64,000 nucleotides of DNA from Sorex araneus (GCF_027595985.1 NC_073305.1:87538626-87602625); one strand, 5' to 3'; counted from the first letter of the stretch, positions 44,701 to 55,835 are shown. Notes: generated from the letters alone by a model not told the origin. Translations and numbers: made by a program.

Positions 44701-45231
44701 CGCTGGACCTGGATGAGAGACCACAGGAATAAAGAGCACCTCAGGATGCACATTCACAGAGGACTGTCACGTGTTGGCCTTCTTCCTGCTAGGGTTGAAG
44801 GAGTCCCATGAAGGACTGGTCCCAGGGGAAGCCTGGCCCATTCTCTCACCTCTCACCTTTCCATGCTCACAGGTGGCACTACTAACCCACTCTTAGATCA
44901 TCTTCACTCCGAGGCTATGCACAGAGCAGCCTGCATCCTACCCATGAAGGCCCTGGGAACATAAGAGGGGACCTTGAAGACTGAGGACCTTCCCACAGGG
45001 AGGAGATGCTGGGCCTTCTGCTCTCTGGCCACCAGGACACAGCTGTTCAGATGTACTAACTGGCTCAGACCATCTTGCCTGGCCCCCAAGCCCTGCAAAA
45101 TTCTCCCATAGAAGATGCACATTCCTTCTTTTCCCTCATGGGATTCTCTATTTTTTTTTTTGGCCACTGCTGGGTAATTGTATTTTATAATCTGGAAAAG
45201 GGAAGTTTTCAGTATGTTACTGTTCTAGTGG

Positions 45232-45488
45232 ACTAGAGCAATAGCACAGAGGGTAGGGCGTTTGCCTTGCATGCAGCTGACCTGGGTTCAATTCCTCCAT
45301 CCCTCTAAGAGAGCCGGTCAAGCTACAGAGAGAGAGTATCCCATTCACACGGCAGAGCCTGGCAAGCTACCAGTGGCATATTCAATATGCCAAAAACAGT
45401 AACAACAAGTCTCATAATGGAGACATTACTGGTGCCTGCTCGAGCAAATCAATGAACAAAGGGACGACAGTGCTACAGTGCTACAAAA
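45232..45488 (+). mobile_element. Type B SINE, full length
   Basis: Head GGACTAGAGCAATAGCACAG to tail CGAGCAAATCAATGAACAAA. Confidence 0.94.
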
Positions 45489-45754
45489 AATAATTAAAAA
45501 TTAATCAAACTGAGGGATTTTGATGTCTTTAGAGAGCAACCACTAGTCTAAAATGAAGGATGAACCAAAAATACAAACACTTTTATTTGAAATCAAATTT
45601 TTGGAGCTTTTACTCTATCAATGCTTTTGTAAGCAATGGTTTGTGACTCATTGATGGCGTGTGAAATCAGTAGGATAGGTTCCGACTAGCTTCTCCAGCA
45701 GCAATATAAAGTAAATATCCAAGTGAGTTATCTTTAGCAAAGGTAAATAACTTT

Positions 45755-45850
45755 GTTCCCATGGGAGCCACACCCAGCAGTGCTCAGAGGGCCACGTGCT
45801 ACTAAGGATCAAACTCAGGGCTCTTACTGACCGCTGAAGCTCCTCTAAGT
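45755..45850 (-). mobile_element. SINE fragment
   Basis: The body part CACACCCAGCAGTGCTCAG is recognisable. Confidence 0.6.
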
Positions 45851-46262
45851 AACGCACCCTTCCTTCCTCCGCTCCAACTCATTGAGCAGCTTGGAGCAAT
45901 CAGACCTCCGTGGCTGCTGGAAAACTTGAAAGGGATTTGCCGTGGCAACACCCTCAAGTGCCTCAAAAATAGCCAGAAGAAAATGGCAACTGCCCAAAGG
46001 GCTGGGCCCTGGCTCCCTTTCCTTGGCCTCACCCCAGCAGTCATGAGCCTCTGAGCTCAGCAACACGAGCCTGTTGAGAAGGCTGTGGGGCTGAGAAAGC
46101 TGAGGGTGGGCCCTACCTGGCACCCAGGGTGACCCCTACCCCACACCCAATTGGCTATGACTTCTCCGCCCTCAAGTTTCCCTACAGATCTGCCCCATCT
46201 TGTGAAGGGCTGTGTTGTGTCACTCTTTCAACACTCCTTCCCTGAGTTTATTCTGCTTTTTT

Positions 46263-46430
46263 TCTGGGGAGCCACAAGGTTGTGTGGATTTGGGGGCCAC
46301 ACCTCATGGTGCTCAGGGGCAACTCCCAGTTCTGTGCTTAGAAGACCATCTGCAGGGCAGGGCTTTAAATCTGGGTCAGCTGCATGCAAGGCTAGCGCCT
46401 CCCTCCTAGACTAACTCTCCGTCCCTTATT
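46263..46430 (-). mobile_element. Old type A SINE
   Basis: CACCTCATGGTGCTCAGGGG body and a head remnant at the right. Confidence 0.7.
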
Positions 46431-46569
46431 GCCCTGTTTTCCTATGATTTGTTTGTCCCTCACATGTTCAAGCTAGTGTGACTTTCTCTAGGGACTCACT
46501 GTGATTCTGAGACTTTCCTGTACAAGACTCTGGCTAATTCCATATCAGACCTGTCTTGTTGGTTTTTTT

Positions 46570-46690
46570 TTTTTTAAGGTCACACCCAGCTGTGTGTGCT
46601 TGAGGGCCCACGCAGTGCTGGGGATTGAACTTGGACCCTGACTTCAAAGCATGTGCTCAGCCCCATTGAGCTACTCCCTGGCCCTTCATT
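46570..46690 (-). mobile_element. Old type A SINE, short
   Basis: Poly-T then GGTCACACCCAGCTGTGTG; an 18-bp motif (CCCTGGCCCTTCATTTTTC) is tandemly repeated right after it (46676-46720). Confidence 0.7.
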
Positions 46691-46813
46691 TTTCTTATCT
46701 CCCTGGCCCTTCATTTTTCTTATCTTGGCAATTATTCCAGCTACTCCTGCCTCTGATTATATTGTATCCTACTTGGTAACCTTATATGCCTTCCAATTTA
46801 AAAGTAATCCTGT

Positions 46814-47241
46814 GTTGTAGAGATAAGTGCCAGGAGGATTACCCCACAGCTTAAAAGCTGGCCTCACATGCTGGGGGAAAAGGCAGCTCAGATAGAGAAG
46901 GGACCACCAAGTAAAGGGTGCTAGGAGGACCCGTTCAAGATGGGAGATGTGGGCTGAGAGTAGACTATAGACCGAACATGATGGCCACTCAATACCTCTA
47001 TTACAAACCACAACACCCAAAAGGAGAGAGAGAGCAAAAGGGAATGCCCTGCCACAGAGGCGGGGTGGGGTGGAGGGGACAGGGTGGGGGTGGTGGGAGG
47101 GATGCTGGGACCATTGATGGTAGAAAATGGGCACCGGTGGAGGGATGGGCACTCGACCACTGTATGACTGAAATGCAAGCACGAAAGTTTGCAAATCTGT
47201 AACTGTACCGCATGGTGATTCACTAATAAAATTTTTTTTAA
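46814..47241 (+). mobile_element. L1 3' end, 428 bp
   Basis: Exact duplication AAAAGTAATCCTGT at 46800-46813 and 47242-47255. It contains L1 UTR text CCAAACATGATGGCC-like to GTGATTCACTAATAAAA. Confidence 0.95.
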
Positions 47242-47448
47242 AAAAGTAATCCTGTCTTCCACTACGCAGGACAGAAATATAGAAGGCATCTGACGAGCCT
47301 GTAATCCCCTTTAGGTATTCCAAGTATGTAATAAATCTGCAGCACTCCAGAGAATGTGACTAGCCCGTCAGATGTTTTGTGATAAAGTCTATTTTAGGCC
47401 CTAACTTTCCTGATATTCAGCCTAATTTCCTCCTCTTCTGTTTTGTTA

Positions 47449-47449
47449 C

Positions 47450-47481
<32 letters not shown>
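47449..47481 (+). repeat. (TTA)n microsatellite
   Basis: About 11 units. Confidence 0.95.
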
Positions 47482-48100
47482 TTGAGTCTGCAGAGATTCC
47501 AGTTTCCATGTTTCACCATCATTAAACTGTGGGTTCCCAGAAAGCCGGGCACTTGTTCGTCTTTGCACCCAGACCATGGCTCCTAACACCTCCTGCTTAA
47601 AGTTCAATTCGCTCCACACTCCCTTTGCTACAACAAGCTGAAAAAGTACAAGGTCATGCCTGGTTTTGAACATTTCCTTTTCAGAGCACATCATTATAAT
47701 ACAGCGGGGGAGGGGGTATAATGAAATCGTGAAGCTGGGATCACAGTACTAAAGTAAATAAGCCTGATTATAAATCCCACATTGTTCTTGGACAGAGTTA
47801 TTAAAACTGAAGGAGGGACCTATAAGCAGAAACATAATGACTAAGCAGAAAGGAAAAAAATGCTAGAGTGCTTTGACGGGTTAGCCCATGAAAATATTTA
47901 ACTCGACTAGTAGAAGAAGGACTATAAATTCTGTTACATTAGGTACATGATAACTTGCGAGAAAGACATTGCTGTCTTTCGGATTCCTTAAGGAGTAAAT
48001 AGAAAAGCACTGGCCTATTATTCTGTAATTTCAAGCTTTTTCTTTATTAGCTAATCTGCCCACCCTTTGGTCCCCAACACCATGAACAAAAAGAAAGAGG

Positions 48101-48262
48101 AGGGGCTGGAGTGATAGCACAGCAGGTAGGGCATTTGCCTTGCACGCAGCCGAGTTCGATTCCCAGCATCCTATATGGTCCCCTGAGCACCGCCAGGAGT
48201 AATTTCAGATTGCAGAGCCAGGAGTAACCCTGTTGCATCACTGGGTGTCACCCAAAAAGGAA
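48101..48262 (+). mobile_element. Type A SINE
   Basis: Head GGGGCTGGAGTGATAGCACAG. A 6-bp deletion removes GGGTTC from the B box region (CCGAGTTCGATTCCC). Confidence 0.93.
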
Positions 48263-48605
48263 AAAAAAAAAGGAAGAGGAATGAGAGGTTTGCAAGAGGG
48301 GAAAAAAGGAGGAGGAGATAAGTAAGAGATGAAGGGAAAGAAGCTGGAGGAAGGGAAAAAGAAGAAAAAGGAAGAGCAGAAGAGGCAGGAGAAGAAAAGA
48401 AGTGAATGAGAAAGAACAGGAAAGGAAAGAGATGAAGAGGGAGGAGGAAGTGAAGAGGAAAGGAGAGGAAGAGAGGTTAAAGAGGAAGAAGTGAAGCAGA
48501 AGGACAGAAGAAAGAAAGTAAAAGAGGGAAAGGAGGAGGAAGACCAAAAAAGAGTGAAAGAGGTGGAGAAGGAGAAAAGGAACCAAAGGAGAAGGTGGGA
48601 AAAAG
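48262..48605 (+). repeat. Polypurine (GGAAGA/GAGGAA)n tract, about 340 bp
   Basis: Almost free of C and T. It probably grew from the A tail of the adjacent SINE. The long Ser/Phe/Leu frames on the other strand are artefacts. Confidence 0.9.
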
Positions 48606-48729
48606 CAAACCACATGAACTGCTTGTGAGTACCTGGGGAACCACCTACCCTAGCATTTGACCCCACCCCCACCCCCTCCCCCGCCACCAGCCTGCTGGTG
48701 CAGTGCTTAAAGAGGCCATCATGACTTCC

Positions 48730-48748
48730 AAAAGAACACAGGCTTCTG
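48730..48748. repeat. Target-site duplication, left copy, of composite element 48749-49978
   Basis: AAAAGAACACAGGCTTCTG is repeated exactly at 49979-49997. Confidence 0.96.
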
Positions 48749-49978
48749 TCCCTTTTGGCGCTGCTGCGGATCGAACATGATGGAAGAGCCAAAAGAGCGC
48801 CCTTGGACTCCAAGCAGCCCACTGAACTAATTCTGGCACAGGAACGGAGACCCCACGGCGGGCTGCGACAGTGGGAACCGGGCATTCCCCAATTCTTTTA
48901 ACCTCTCTCTCTCAACCCCTTCCTCCTGAGCACAGCACAGGGTCCACGGCTTTCTGAGTGCAAAATGGAGATGCCGAGCCAGCTCTCTCTAGGTTTCTCC
49001 ATCTTAGGAGCACCATAAAAGGGTAAAAGTTTGTAGCGATGTTATTTCTGGTTGTACTTTCCCTGGACTTTATACAGAAACCCAAATCCGCTCGGCCAGG
49101 GCCGCGCAACCTAATGTCATCTAAGCATCAGCAATATGTAATGGTTCCTTTTTAACGGGTCGGACTATTGTGGGAGATCGTCTTTTGCTGAAATATTGAA
49201 GGCAATCAAAGTGGTAGCCATCTCTCTAGACTGAACTAAGCCATATCCCCACGCCGGCTGAGAAGAAATATCCTTCTTTCTCGGGAAGAAACGCGGCGTG
49301 GCGTCAACCATAGTGTGATGTCCATTAAGCAAACACAGACCTGGTGGCGTGGGAATGGGATATAAGGGGAAAAATTATGTACATGGAACAGCGGGACGCT
49401 GGTGGAATCTCGAGCCGGAGCCGATACCAGCGCAATACCTTTGGTTCCAGAAACTGCTGGCAGACATTCTACCAGACTATCAACTAAGCCAGAGCCCCAC
49501 GCTGGCTGATGACGGGAAATAACCATCTTTTTCGGTTTTTTTCCCTTTGTCAGGCAGCGTGGTGATTACTAAACAGGCGTGAACTCGGTGGCGCGGGGCA
49601 AGGGGAGAAAAAAGAAAAGTTATGTAACAAACAGCGGGACTTAATATCTCTATATTCTTAGCAACGGAGAACTATCAAATGCTTCCTTGGCAATAGGACT
49701 GTCTTTTTCTTTTTTGGGGGAAACCCCAGCAACAATAGTGAGTTATGTGTTGAAACATGGAATGTAATCGAGATAAAGCGTAAACGAAGTGAAACTTATC
49801 AAGTACAAGGGTGGGGACTGGGGAGGTGGGAGGAGGCGGCAGGTATACTGGGGTGGTTGGTGATGGAATATTGGCACTGGTGAAGGGAAGGGTGTTTGAG
49901 TATTGTATAACTGACATAATCCTGAGAACTATGTAACCCTCCACATGGTGATTCAATAAAATTTATTAAAAAAAAAAA
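48749..49978 (+). mobile_element. Composite non-autonomous retroposon, copy 2
   Basis: The element is 1230 bp between perfect 19-bp duplications, with a poly-A end. From 5' to 3' it has a GC-rich start (TTTTGGCGCTGCTGCGGATC), a CT-rich stretch, a block shared with the 4465-5529 copy (TTTCCCTGGACTTTATACAG, TGAAATATTGAAGG), then two modules. Module 1 starts AACTAAGCCATATCCCCACG at 49234 and ends with AACAGCGGGA at 49388. Module 2 starts AACTAAGCCAGAGCCCCACG at 49482 and ends with AACAGCGGGA at 49630. The 3' part is an L1-type tail (CAACAATAGTGAGTTATGTG, GGCACTGGTGAAGGGAAGGG, GTGATTCAATAAAATTTATT). No long frame resembles a transposition protein. Confidence 0.82.
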
Positions 49979-50059
49979 AAAAGAACACAGGCTTCTGCAA
50001 GGAGCACACACTGACGTCCTGCCCTACGCTGGTACGAGTGCTGACTCCTTGAGCAATCT

Positions 50060-50990
50060 CTGACTCCTTGAGCGCTCAGGAAATAATGTCAAGGGAACAC
50101 CGCAAGGCCAAATTGTTTTATTTAGGAAATAAGAGCAAGGAGAGAGCGTTGTCGCTGGCAGGTTCTTTGTCTCCTTCCAGTCTTTTGGGGACTGAAGATT
50201 GGAAGCAGGAGAGGAGTTGGTTGACCCAAGCTGATGTGTTTAGAAGAGGGAAAGAGGAAACAGGAAGGCAAGTCAGAGAGGGCTGCCAAGGAGGAGTAAG
50301 GGCTGTTTCCTCTTTTTATACTTCTGCAGCCAGGGAGGTGAGGGGCAAAATATTTCACCTTGTTCTTAAGTCTGAGGCCTGCAGGATGTGAAAAGACCTG
50401 GAGGATTTTAAAGGTACTGAGATTGTTAAAGTGAGTCGATAAGGATATTCAAGATGGTTATCGCTTTGGTTGCTTTTAGGTTTGGCCCTAGAACATTTCT
50501 GCTTTTCCTTTATTCTCAAGGGCAAATCTTTTTCCCTTAATTTTTCCCTGCCTGTTGCCTCATCCCTCATTATTTCTGTATCAAGAGGACCCTGTCAAGA
50601 CAACTAAAAAGAATTGTGTACCCCCCCCAACACATACACACAAAACCCCAGTTAGATGCAGGTGAAGTGTGTCATAAAGGGAACAAGTGGCACACCAGAG
50701 CAGGGGGTGTGAGCAACCCCAGGATGGAATGCTCCGGGCTAGTTTCTGCAAAGCTGAGTTGGTAGAGGCCTTTCCCAAGCTGCTCTTGCTGGGGACTGAC
50801 TTCTTGTGCAGATAAGGGTCTCTCGCTCTGGGATTGCCAAGGGAACGAACTGTGGGTTCCATGGGCTCCAATTAGTCTTAGTAGGTACCAAGGCTGGGTG
50901 TTTTGTTCCTATGGATGCATTAACTCTCATAAGGGGGTCCAGCCTTTGCTGGACCAACATCACTCACGGTCTTATCAGCTCTTTGCTTCT
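50060..50990 (-). mobile_element. Possible old LTR-type element
   Basis: On the minus strand a long GC/purine-poor stretch leads to AAATAAAACAATTTGGCC (about 50110-50127), a polyA-signal-like site. Short blocks (AAAGAATTG then CACCCC or TACCCC) recur at 56045-56065. No TG...CA ends found. Confidence 0.3.
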
Positions 50991-51154
50991 GGGGAATTAA
51001 GTCCAAAGGAGATACAACCTTGGGGATTGGGCTCAAGATCTGGCTCTGGAGCTGGGGGCAGATGGTGACAGAAACTCCTTTTCTGATCACAGCTTGGTTT
51101 TATGATTTTGTTATTCTGTCTCTGTCTTTGTCTCTGTCTCTGTCTGTCTGTCTC

Positions 51155-51290
51155 TCTCTCTTGGCCACATGCTGTGCTTACTCCTGGCTCAGTACTCAGG
51201 GATCATTCCTGACATTGCACAGGGGACTGTATAGAACTGGGGTTGGTCAAGACAAACACATTTAACCTTTGCACTATCTTTCTGGCTTGG
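51155..51290 (-). mobile_element. Old type A SINE
   Basis: GCTTACTCCTGGCTCAGTAC body; flanked on the left by a (TCTG)n run (51116-51160). Confidence 0.78.
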
Positions 51291-51507
51291 CTTTATGAAT
51301 TTTTGAAATTCATTAACAAACTCTTCCACCTTCCCACCACACACACCTGTCAGTCTACTTCAGTCCTCAATCACAAGTAGCGCATCTGAATAAGCTAATG
51401 AAAAGCCAATGTATGTCAAACTCCATGGGAATCACATGGGTGACCAGCTTTCCAGTAGGAAGAGCTAGTTGAAGAGACGTGCAAGCGGATAAGAAAAGCA
51501 AACAAGG

Positions 51508-51660
51508 AGCTAGAGAGATAGTACCGTAGGTAAGGTGCTTGTTTGCCTTCCGCACAGCTGACCTGAGTTCAATTCCCAGCACCGTGTATGGTCCCCAAGC
51601 ATCTCCAGTAGTGATCCCTGAGCACAGTCGTGCATGGCCCCCAAACAAAATTAAAATAAC
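51508..51660 (+). mobile_element. Type A SINE
   Basis: Head GAGCTAGAGAGATAGTACCG, B box GAGTTCAATTCC. Confidence 0.88.
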
Positions 51661-51781
51661 TCAAAAACACTGAAAGAAAAGTGGGAAAGATACAATTAGT
51701 TCTAGTCATATAAAATCTACTTAATAAGGAGTCTGGAAGTGTTCCATTTGTACTGAATGGAAGTGTTCCATTTGTACTGAA

Positions 51782-51997
51782 TGCACCGTCATTCCGTTGT
51801 TCATCAATTTGCTTGGGCGGGCACCAGTAACATCTCCACTGTGAGACTTATTACTGTTTTTTGGCATATCTAATACATCACGGGTAGCTTGCCAGATTCT
51901 GCCATGCAGGTGGGATACTGGAACGATAGCACAGTGGGTAGGGCATTTTCCTTGCACACGGCCGACCTGCATTTGGTTCCTCTGTCCCTCTCAGAGT
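51782..51997. mobile_element. Type B SINE with inverted 5' half
   Basis: 51782-51915 is the SINE 3' half on minus (GTTCATCAATTTGCTTGGGC to CCATGCAGGTGGGATA). 51916-51997 is the tRNA-like head on plus (CTGGAACGATAGCACAGTGG to CCCTCTCAGAG). GTTCCATTTGTACTGAATGCA-like and GTTCCATTTGTAATGCA flanks suggest one insertion event. Confidence 0.85.
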
Positions 51998-52029
51998 TCC
52001 ATTTGTAATGCACTTAAAATTATTGGGGG

Positions 52030-52200
52030 TGTGGGACTGGAGAGATAGGGGAGTAGGTAGGGCACTTGCCTTGCATGAAGCTGATGTGGGTTTGATCCCC
52101 AGCACCACATATGATCCCCTAAGACACTTAAGAAGTGGTCTCTAAGCGGAGAGTCAGGAGTACACCCTAAGCACCTCCAGTTGTGCTCACCCCCAAAATA
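52030..52200 (+). mobile_element. Type A SINE
   Basis: Head GGGACTGGAGAGATAGGGGAG, body CATATGATCCCCTAAGACAC. Confidence 0.88.
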
Positions 52201-52267
52201 TAAATTTGAAAAAACTTTCCTTGGGGTGTATTGTATGATGTTTTATTTGTTTTTATCCTTCCATCTT

Positions 52268-52663
52268 CTACCTCATGGCTTTGAATGCACTGCAGATTGG
52301 TGGCAGGAGAAAATGGAATCTTTCTGACTTTATTTTATCATAGCGGCTCAGGAATGGCACTGAGAAAACTGAGAGCCCAGTCCAGCTGGCACTTTGACAC
52401 ACTGATAACCTGAATTTGGAGCAGGCTTTGACCTCAGGGAGCCATTCTGAGAAATTGTTGTGAACCGCCCCCTCCGCCGCACTGTTGCCCATCTCTTCCT
52501 CAGCTGGATTCCTGGGGTGGTTCACTCCACAGTGAGTGTTGAGACCCCACTGACCCCACGGAAACCTGCCATTTGTAAAAGATGTATTACAAATGCACCA
52601 GTACAGCTCTAGCCTGAAGATGCCGCAGCTTTTATTCTTAGACCATGCATAACACAGAAACAC
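52268..52663 (-). other. Unrecognised 131-codon open frame with nearby AATAAA
   Basis: One of the longest frames here outside repeats. AATAAA on the same strand (52242-52247) lies about 20 bp after the stop. I recognise no domain. Composition is Ser/Asn/Cys-rich without a clear signal peptide. It could be a retropseudogene of an mRNA I do not know, or chance. Confidence 0.25.
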
Positions 52664-53127
52664 AAATTAAGTTTCTCCTTCGACGCTGCTCTTGTATCTG
52701 GTTCTCAGAAGTTACCCTGAGCAACTTGCCCCTTGCCTTCTCCACCGGGCTTTGCATGACTGCTCCAGTTTCAAAGTCTTTTTGGGATGTGGGTAGATGA
52801 GAAAGTAGAAGAGAAGACAACTTCTAGAAAGTGGGTTTTTTTTCTTTTCTCTTTTAAAAAATTGCTATTTTGGCTCCATGATCTACAATAGTGTGAATAT
52901 TAATGTTTTGGAAACCCAATGTTGCTATACCACACCCACCAGAGTAGAAGCATCCCTCGACCACGGCCTCTAGGTCTCCTAACTTAAGATAGGAGGTGAG
53001 TTTCTTTATTGGACTTCCTCTTCTTTCCCGATGAATGCCTGCACTGCTGAGCTTCCCTCCCGTAGAAGCATCTGCTGTGTCTCATATATTCTGGTACCTC
53101 ATTTCTTCATTCTCATTTGTTTCCCGG

Positions 53128-53308
53128 AATCTTTTGATTTCTTTTCTTTTTATTGAATTATGGTGAGCTACAGTCACAAAACTATCATGTTTGTGTTTCA
53201 GCCATACAATAATTGAGCCACCTCCCTCCCCATCCCTCCACTAGTGCACATTCTCCACCACCAATGTCCCCAGTACCTCTCCCCCTCCCCCCGCCCCCGC
53301 CGTTGATT
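53128..53308 (-). mobile_element. L1 3' tail, about 170 bp
   Basis: TTGATTTCTTTT occurs on both sides; the inside is only the last part of the L1 3' UTR (CACTAGTGGAGGGATGGGG on minus). Confidence 0.88.
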
Positions 53309-53583
53309 TCTTTTTTCAATTCTTTTCTGACCCACTTTTTGTTCTGTTGTCTGTTGTTTACTTCCAACAGTTTGAGTTTTCCCCCATCTTTCTATGTGTG
53401 CCTTATTTCCAACTGAAAAACATCAAGGTCCGAGAAGATTCTGGACACCTGTTTTATGTCCCAGCATGTGGTCTATTCCAGAGAATGTCCCACGTGGACT
53501 GTAGAATACTCTGTACTCAGCCAGGGGGACTACAGGTCACTGACGCTCAGCAACATTAGTGAAATGAAGACATGTATCACTAC

Positions 53584-53745
53584 CTTTTTTTTTTTTTGTG
53601 GGAGGGAGTGTTGGGGGTCATGCCCACTGGCACTCTGGGATTGGGACCACTTCTGGTGAGGCTCAGAAAACCACAGCTGTTGCAGGGGACTGAAGCTGGG
53701 TCATCTATGTGCAAGGCAGACAAGTGCCTTAGCCATGTACTATCT
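53584..53745 (-). mobile_element. Old type A SINE
   Basis: Minus-strand head GGATAGAGAGATAGTACATGG; poly-T at 53584-53597 is its A tail. Confidence 0.8.
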
Positions 53746-53749
53746 CTCT

Positions 53750-53912
53750 ATCCTGTTTGTTTCAGGCACATCAGTGCTGTGGGGGCTACTCCAGGCGCAG
53801 TACTTGGGAGTCACTCTTGGCTATACTCAAGGGACTGTGTAGTACCAGGGTTGAATCTTGGCTCCCACATGCAAAGCATGTGTTCAGACTATTGAATTAT
53901 CTCTCAGGCCTT
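53750..53912 (-). mobile_element. Old type A SINE
   Basis: Minus-strand head GGCCTGAGAGATAATTCAAT, directly beside the previous copy in the same orientation. Confidence 0.75.
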
Positions 53913-54456
53913 TGTCCAGCATTTAAAAAAAAAAACAAAACATTGAACCAATGGTAAGTATGGCTGGGGTTGGAGAGATCCTATAAAGAGGCAGCTATTA
54001 AGCTTCTTTCGTAAAAGCTGAGGAAAATTAGGGGAAGTGGCCCGGACAGATGTGTCAGCAGTGAGCTGGAGCTGGGGAGAAGCTGTCGACTGGTCAGGAT
54101 CTGAGTGTCGCTCACATCCACAACTTGGGCTCAGCATTTTGATCCATTAGCACACAGGCATCTTTGCATTTGCAATTCTGCAGCTTTATTAGCTTATGTT
54201 TACTTAATTTCCCTCTCCCTTTTCCTAATACACAATCTCATTTCTTAAACACTATTGTATTGGTTTGCAATACTATAGAAATATCAGGAAGTCTTTGGGG
54301 AGGGGAGATGGAGAGGGCCTCTTGTATATTATCGGTCTCTCTCATTTGTTTCTAAGATCCCACCTGTTCACTATCAGTCTTTTATTTTCAAGTGAATTCG
54401 ATTCCTCTAGAATGAAGACTGACTTAAAAATAGGCTCTAGGAAATCTCCTCAACTT

Positions 54457-54610
54457 GCGGGCCTGAGTGATTAGGGCATTTGCCTGGCACATCACCAGTC
54501 CAAGTTTGACCCCTGGCATTCCACTGGACCCTGGGGCCTGCCAGGAGTGATTCCAGAGCGCAAAGTCAGGAGTAAACTCTGAGAACTGCTGGATGTGGCC
54601 CTAAAACAAA
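54457..54610 (+). mobile_element. Old type A SINE
   Basis: GGGCCTGAGTGATTAGGGC head and CCAGGAGTGATTCCAGAGCG body. Confidence 0.8.
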
Positions 54611-55545
54611 CAAATTAAACAGAAATCTACCAACTTAATCATTCCTCCTATCAGAGTCAACAGCCATGCCTGTTCGTCCAAGGAACTAAAGTGGGGCCAC
54701 CTGCTAGGTTCCTGCCCGAGGCCCACCACCGTCCTCACTTCCCCAATCAAGTTGTCCAGAGAGGAGTTTGCTCCAACATTGGTCTTGCAGAACCAGAAAC
54801 ATCTGAAGGACTGTGAGCGGCCAGATTCCTGGCCCCTCTTGAGGAGAGAGCCTGGCTTCGTCTCAAGTAGGGCCCAAGCATTTGCCGAAATTTCTACCCA
54901 GTCATTCCACTTCTGTGCATGTATTCCAAAGGACTCACAACAGGATCTTAAAGACATTCCTGTGAATTCATTTTCATGGTGTTGGTAGTGGGAGCAGAGG
55001 AAGATGCGGGATAAGGGAGGAGGGCATTAGTCCACTTTCTGCCTGCGCCCACCCAGTACTACCTGAAGAGAGCAGGGCGTATGAGAGCCCACAAGAGCTT
55101 CTACTTCGTGTGAACATTCAAGTCCTAACCTCCACCCAGGCATCCCAGGCTCACCGTGTATTTATGCAGAAAAGAATTTCAAGAGGACTTTTAGGTTGGG
55201 AAGGTAAATAACGAAAGGCATGGAGTCAGTTGTGAAACAGAAAGTTTTACTCTTCAAAGGGAAGAAGAGGGCAGAGATCAGAGACTCTTTCTGTCCCTAC
55301 TAAAGAGTTTGAAGTCTTATGTATGTAAAAAAGTGGGCAAGTAATAAGAAAGGATCATGATGGAACTTAATGATCCATGACCAGGCATTTCTTCTAATGG
55401 TCAGATACCTGGGAACAAGATGAAGTTCCATTGTGCACGAAGGTATCTTGGAAAGGTACTGCCATCAGGAGAGGGGTAGTTAGAGACTCTGGATTTATGT
55501 CTTTTGACTCTTGTAGTCTTGACATCTTTTAGCCTAGTTTTCCCT
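54611..55545. other. Unclassified sequence
   Basis: 54880-54980 (TTCTACCCAGTCATTCCACT, AGGATCTTAAAGACATTCC) resembles an old L1 ORF2 segment. 55190-55340 has a GTTTTACTCTTCAAAGGGA motif like the possible LTR at 55890-56300. No gene seen. Confidence 0.35.
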
Positions 55546-55547
55546 TT

Positions 55548-55783
55548 GGGAGAACCTGGCAAGCTACCGAGAGTTTCCTGCCCACATGAGAGAGCCTTGA
55601 AAACTCCCCATAGCGTATTCATATGCCAAAACCAGTAACAATGCTGGGTCTCATTCCTCTAACCCTGAAAGAGCCTCCAATGAGGCACCATTGGAAAGGA
55701 CGTGTAAAGAGAGGCTTCTAAAATCTCAGGGCTAGGATGAAGGGAGACATTACTGAGACAGCTCGAGAAATTAGACAATCAAC

Positions 55784-55786
<3 letters not shown>
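55548..55786 (+). mobile_element. Type C SINE ending in a GAT repeat
   Basis: GAGAACCTGGCAAGCTACCG, then AACCCTGAAAGAGCCTCCAA, then CAGCTCGAGAAATTAGACAA. The head is missing. Confidence 0.9.

Positions 55787-55835
<49 letters not shown>

Noticed and set aside
47001-47323. Frames of 70-184 codons around L1 tails (also at 10097, 23538, 25634)
   Set aside because: They are antisense translations of the L1 3' UTR; the recurrence across copies shows they are not genes.
48238-48885. 215-codon Ser/Phe/Leu-rich minus-strand frame
   Set aside because: Comes from the polypurine tract; no stop can easily occur there.
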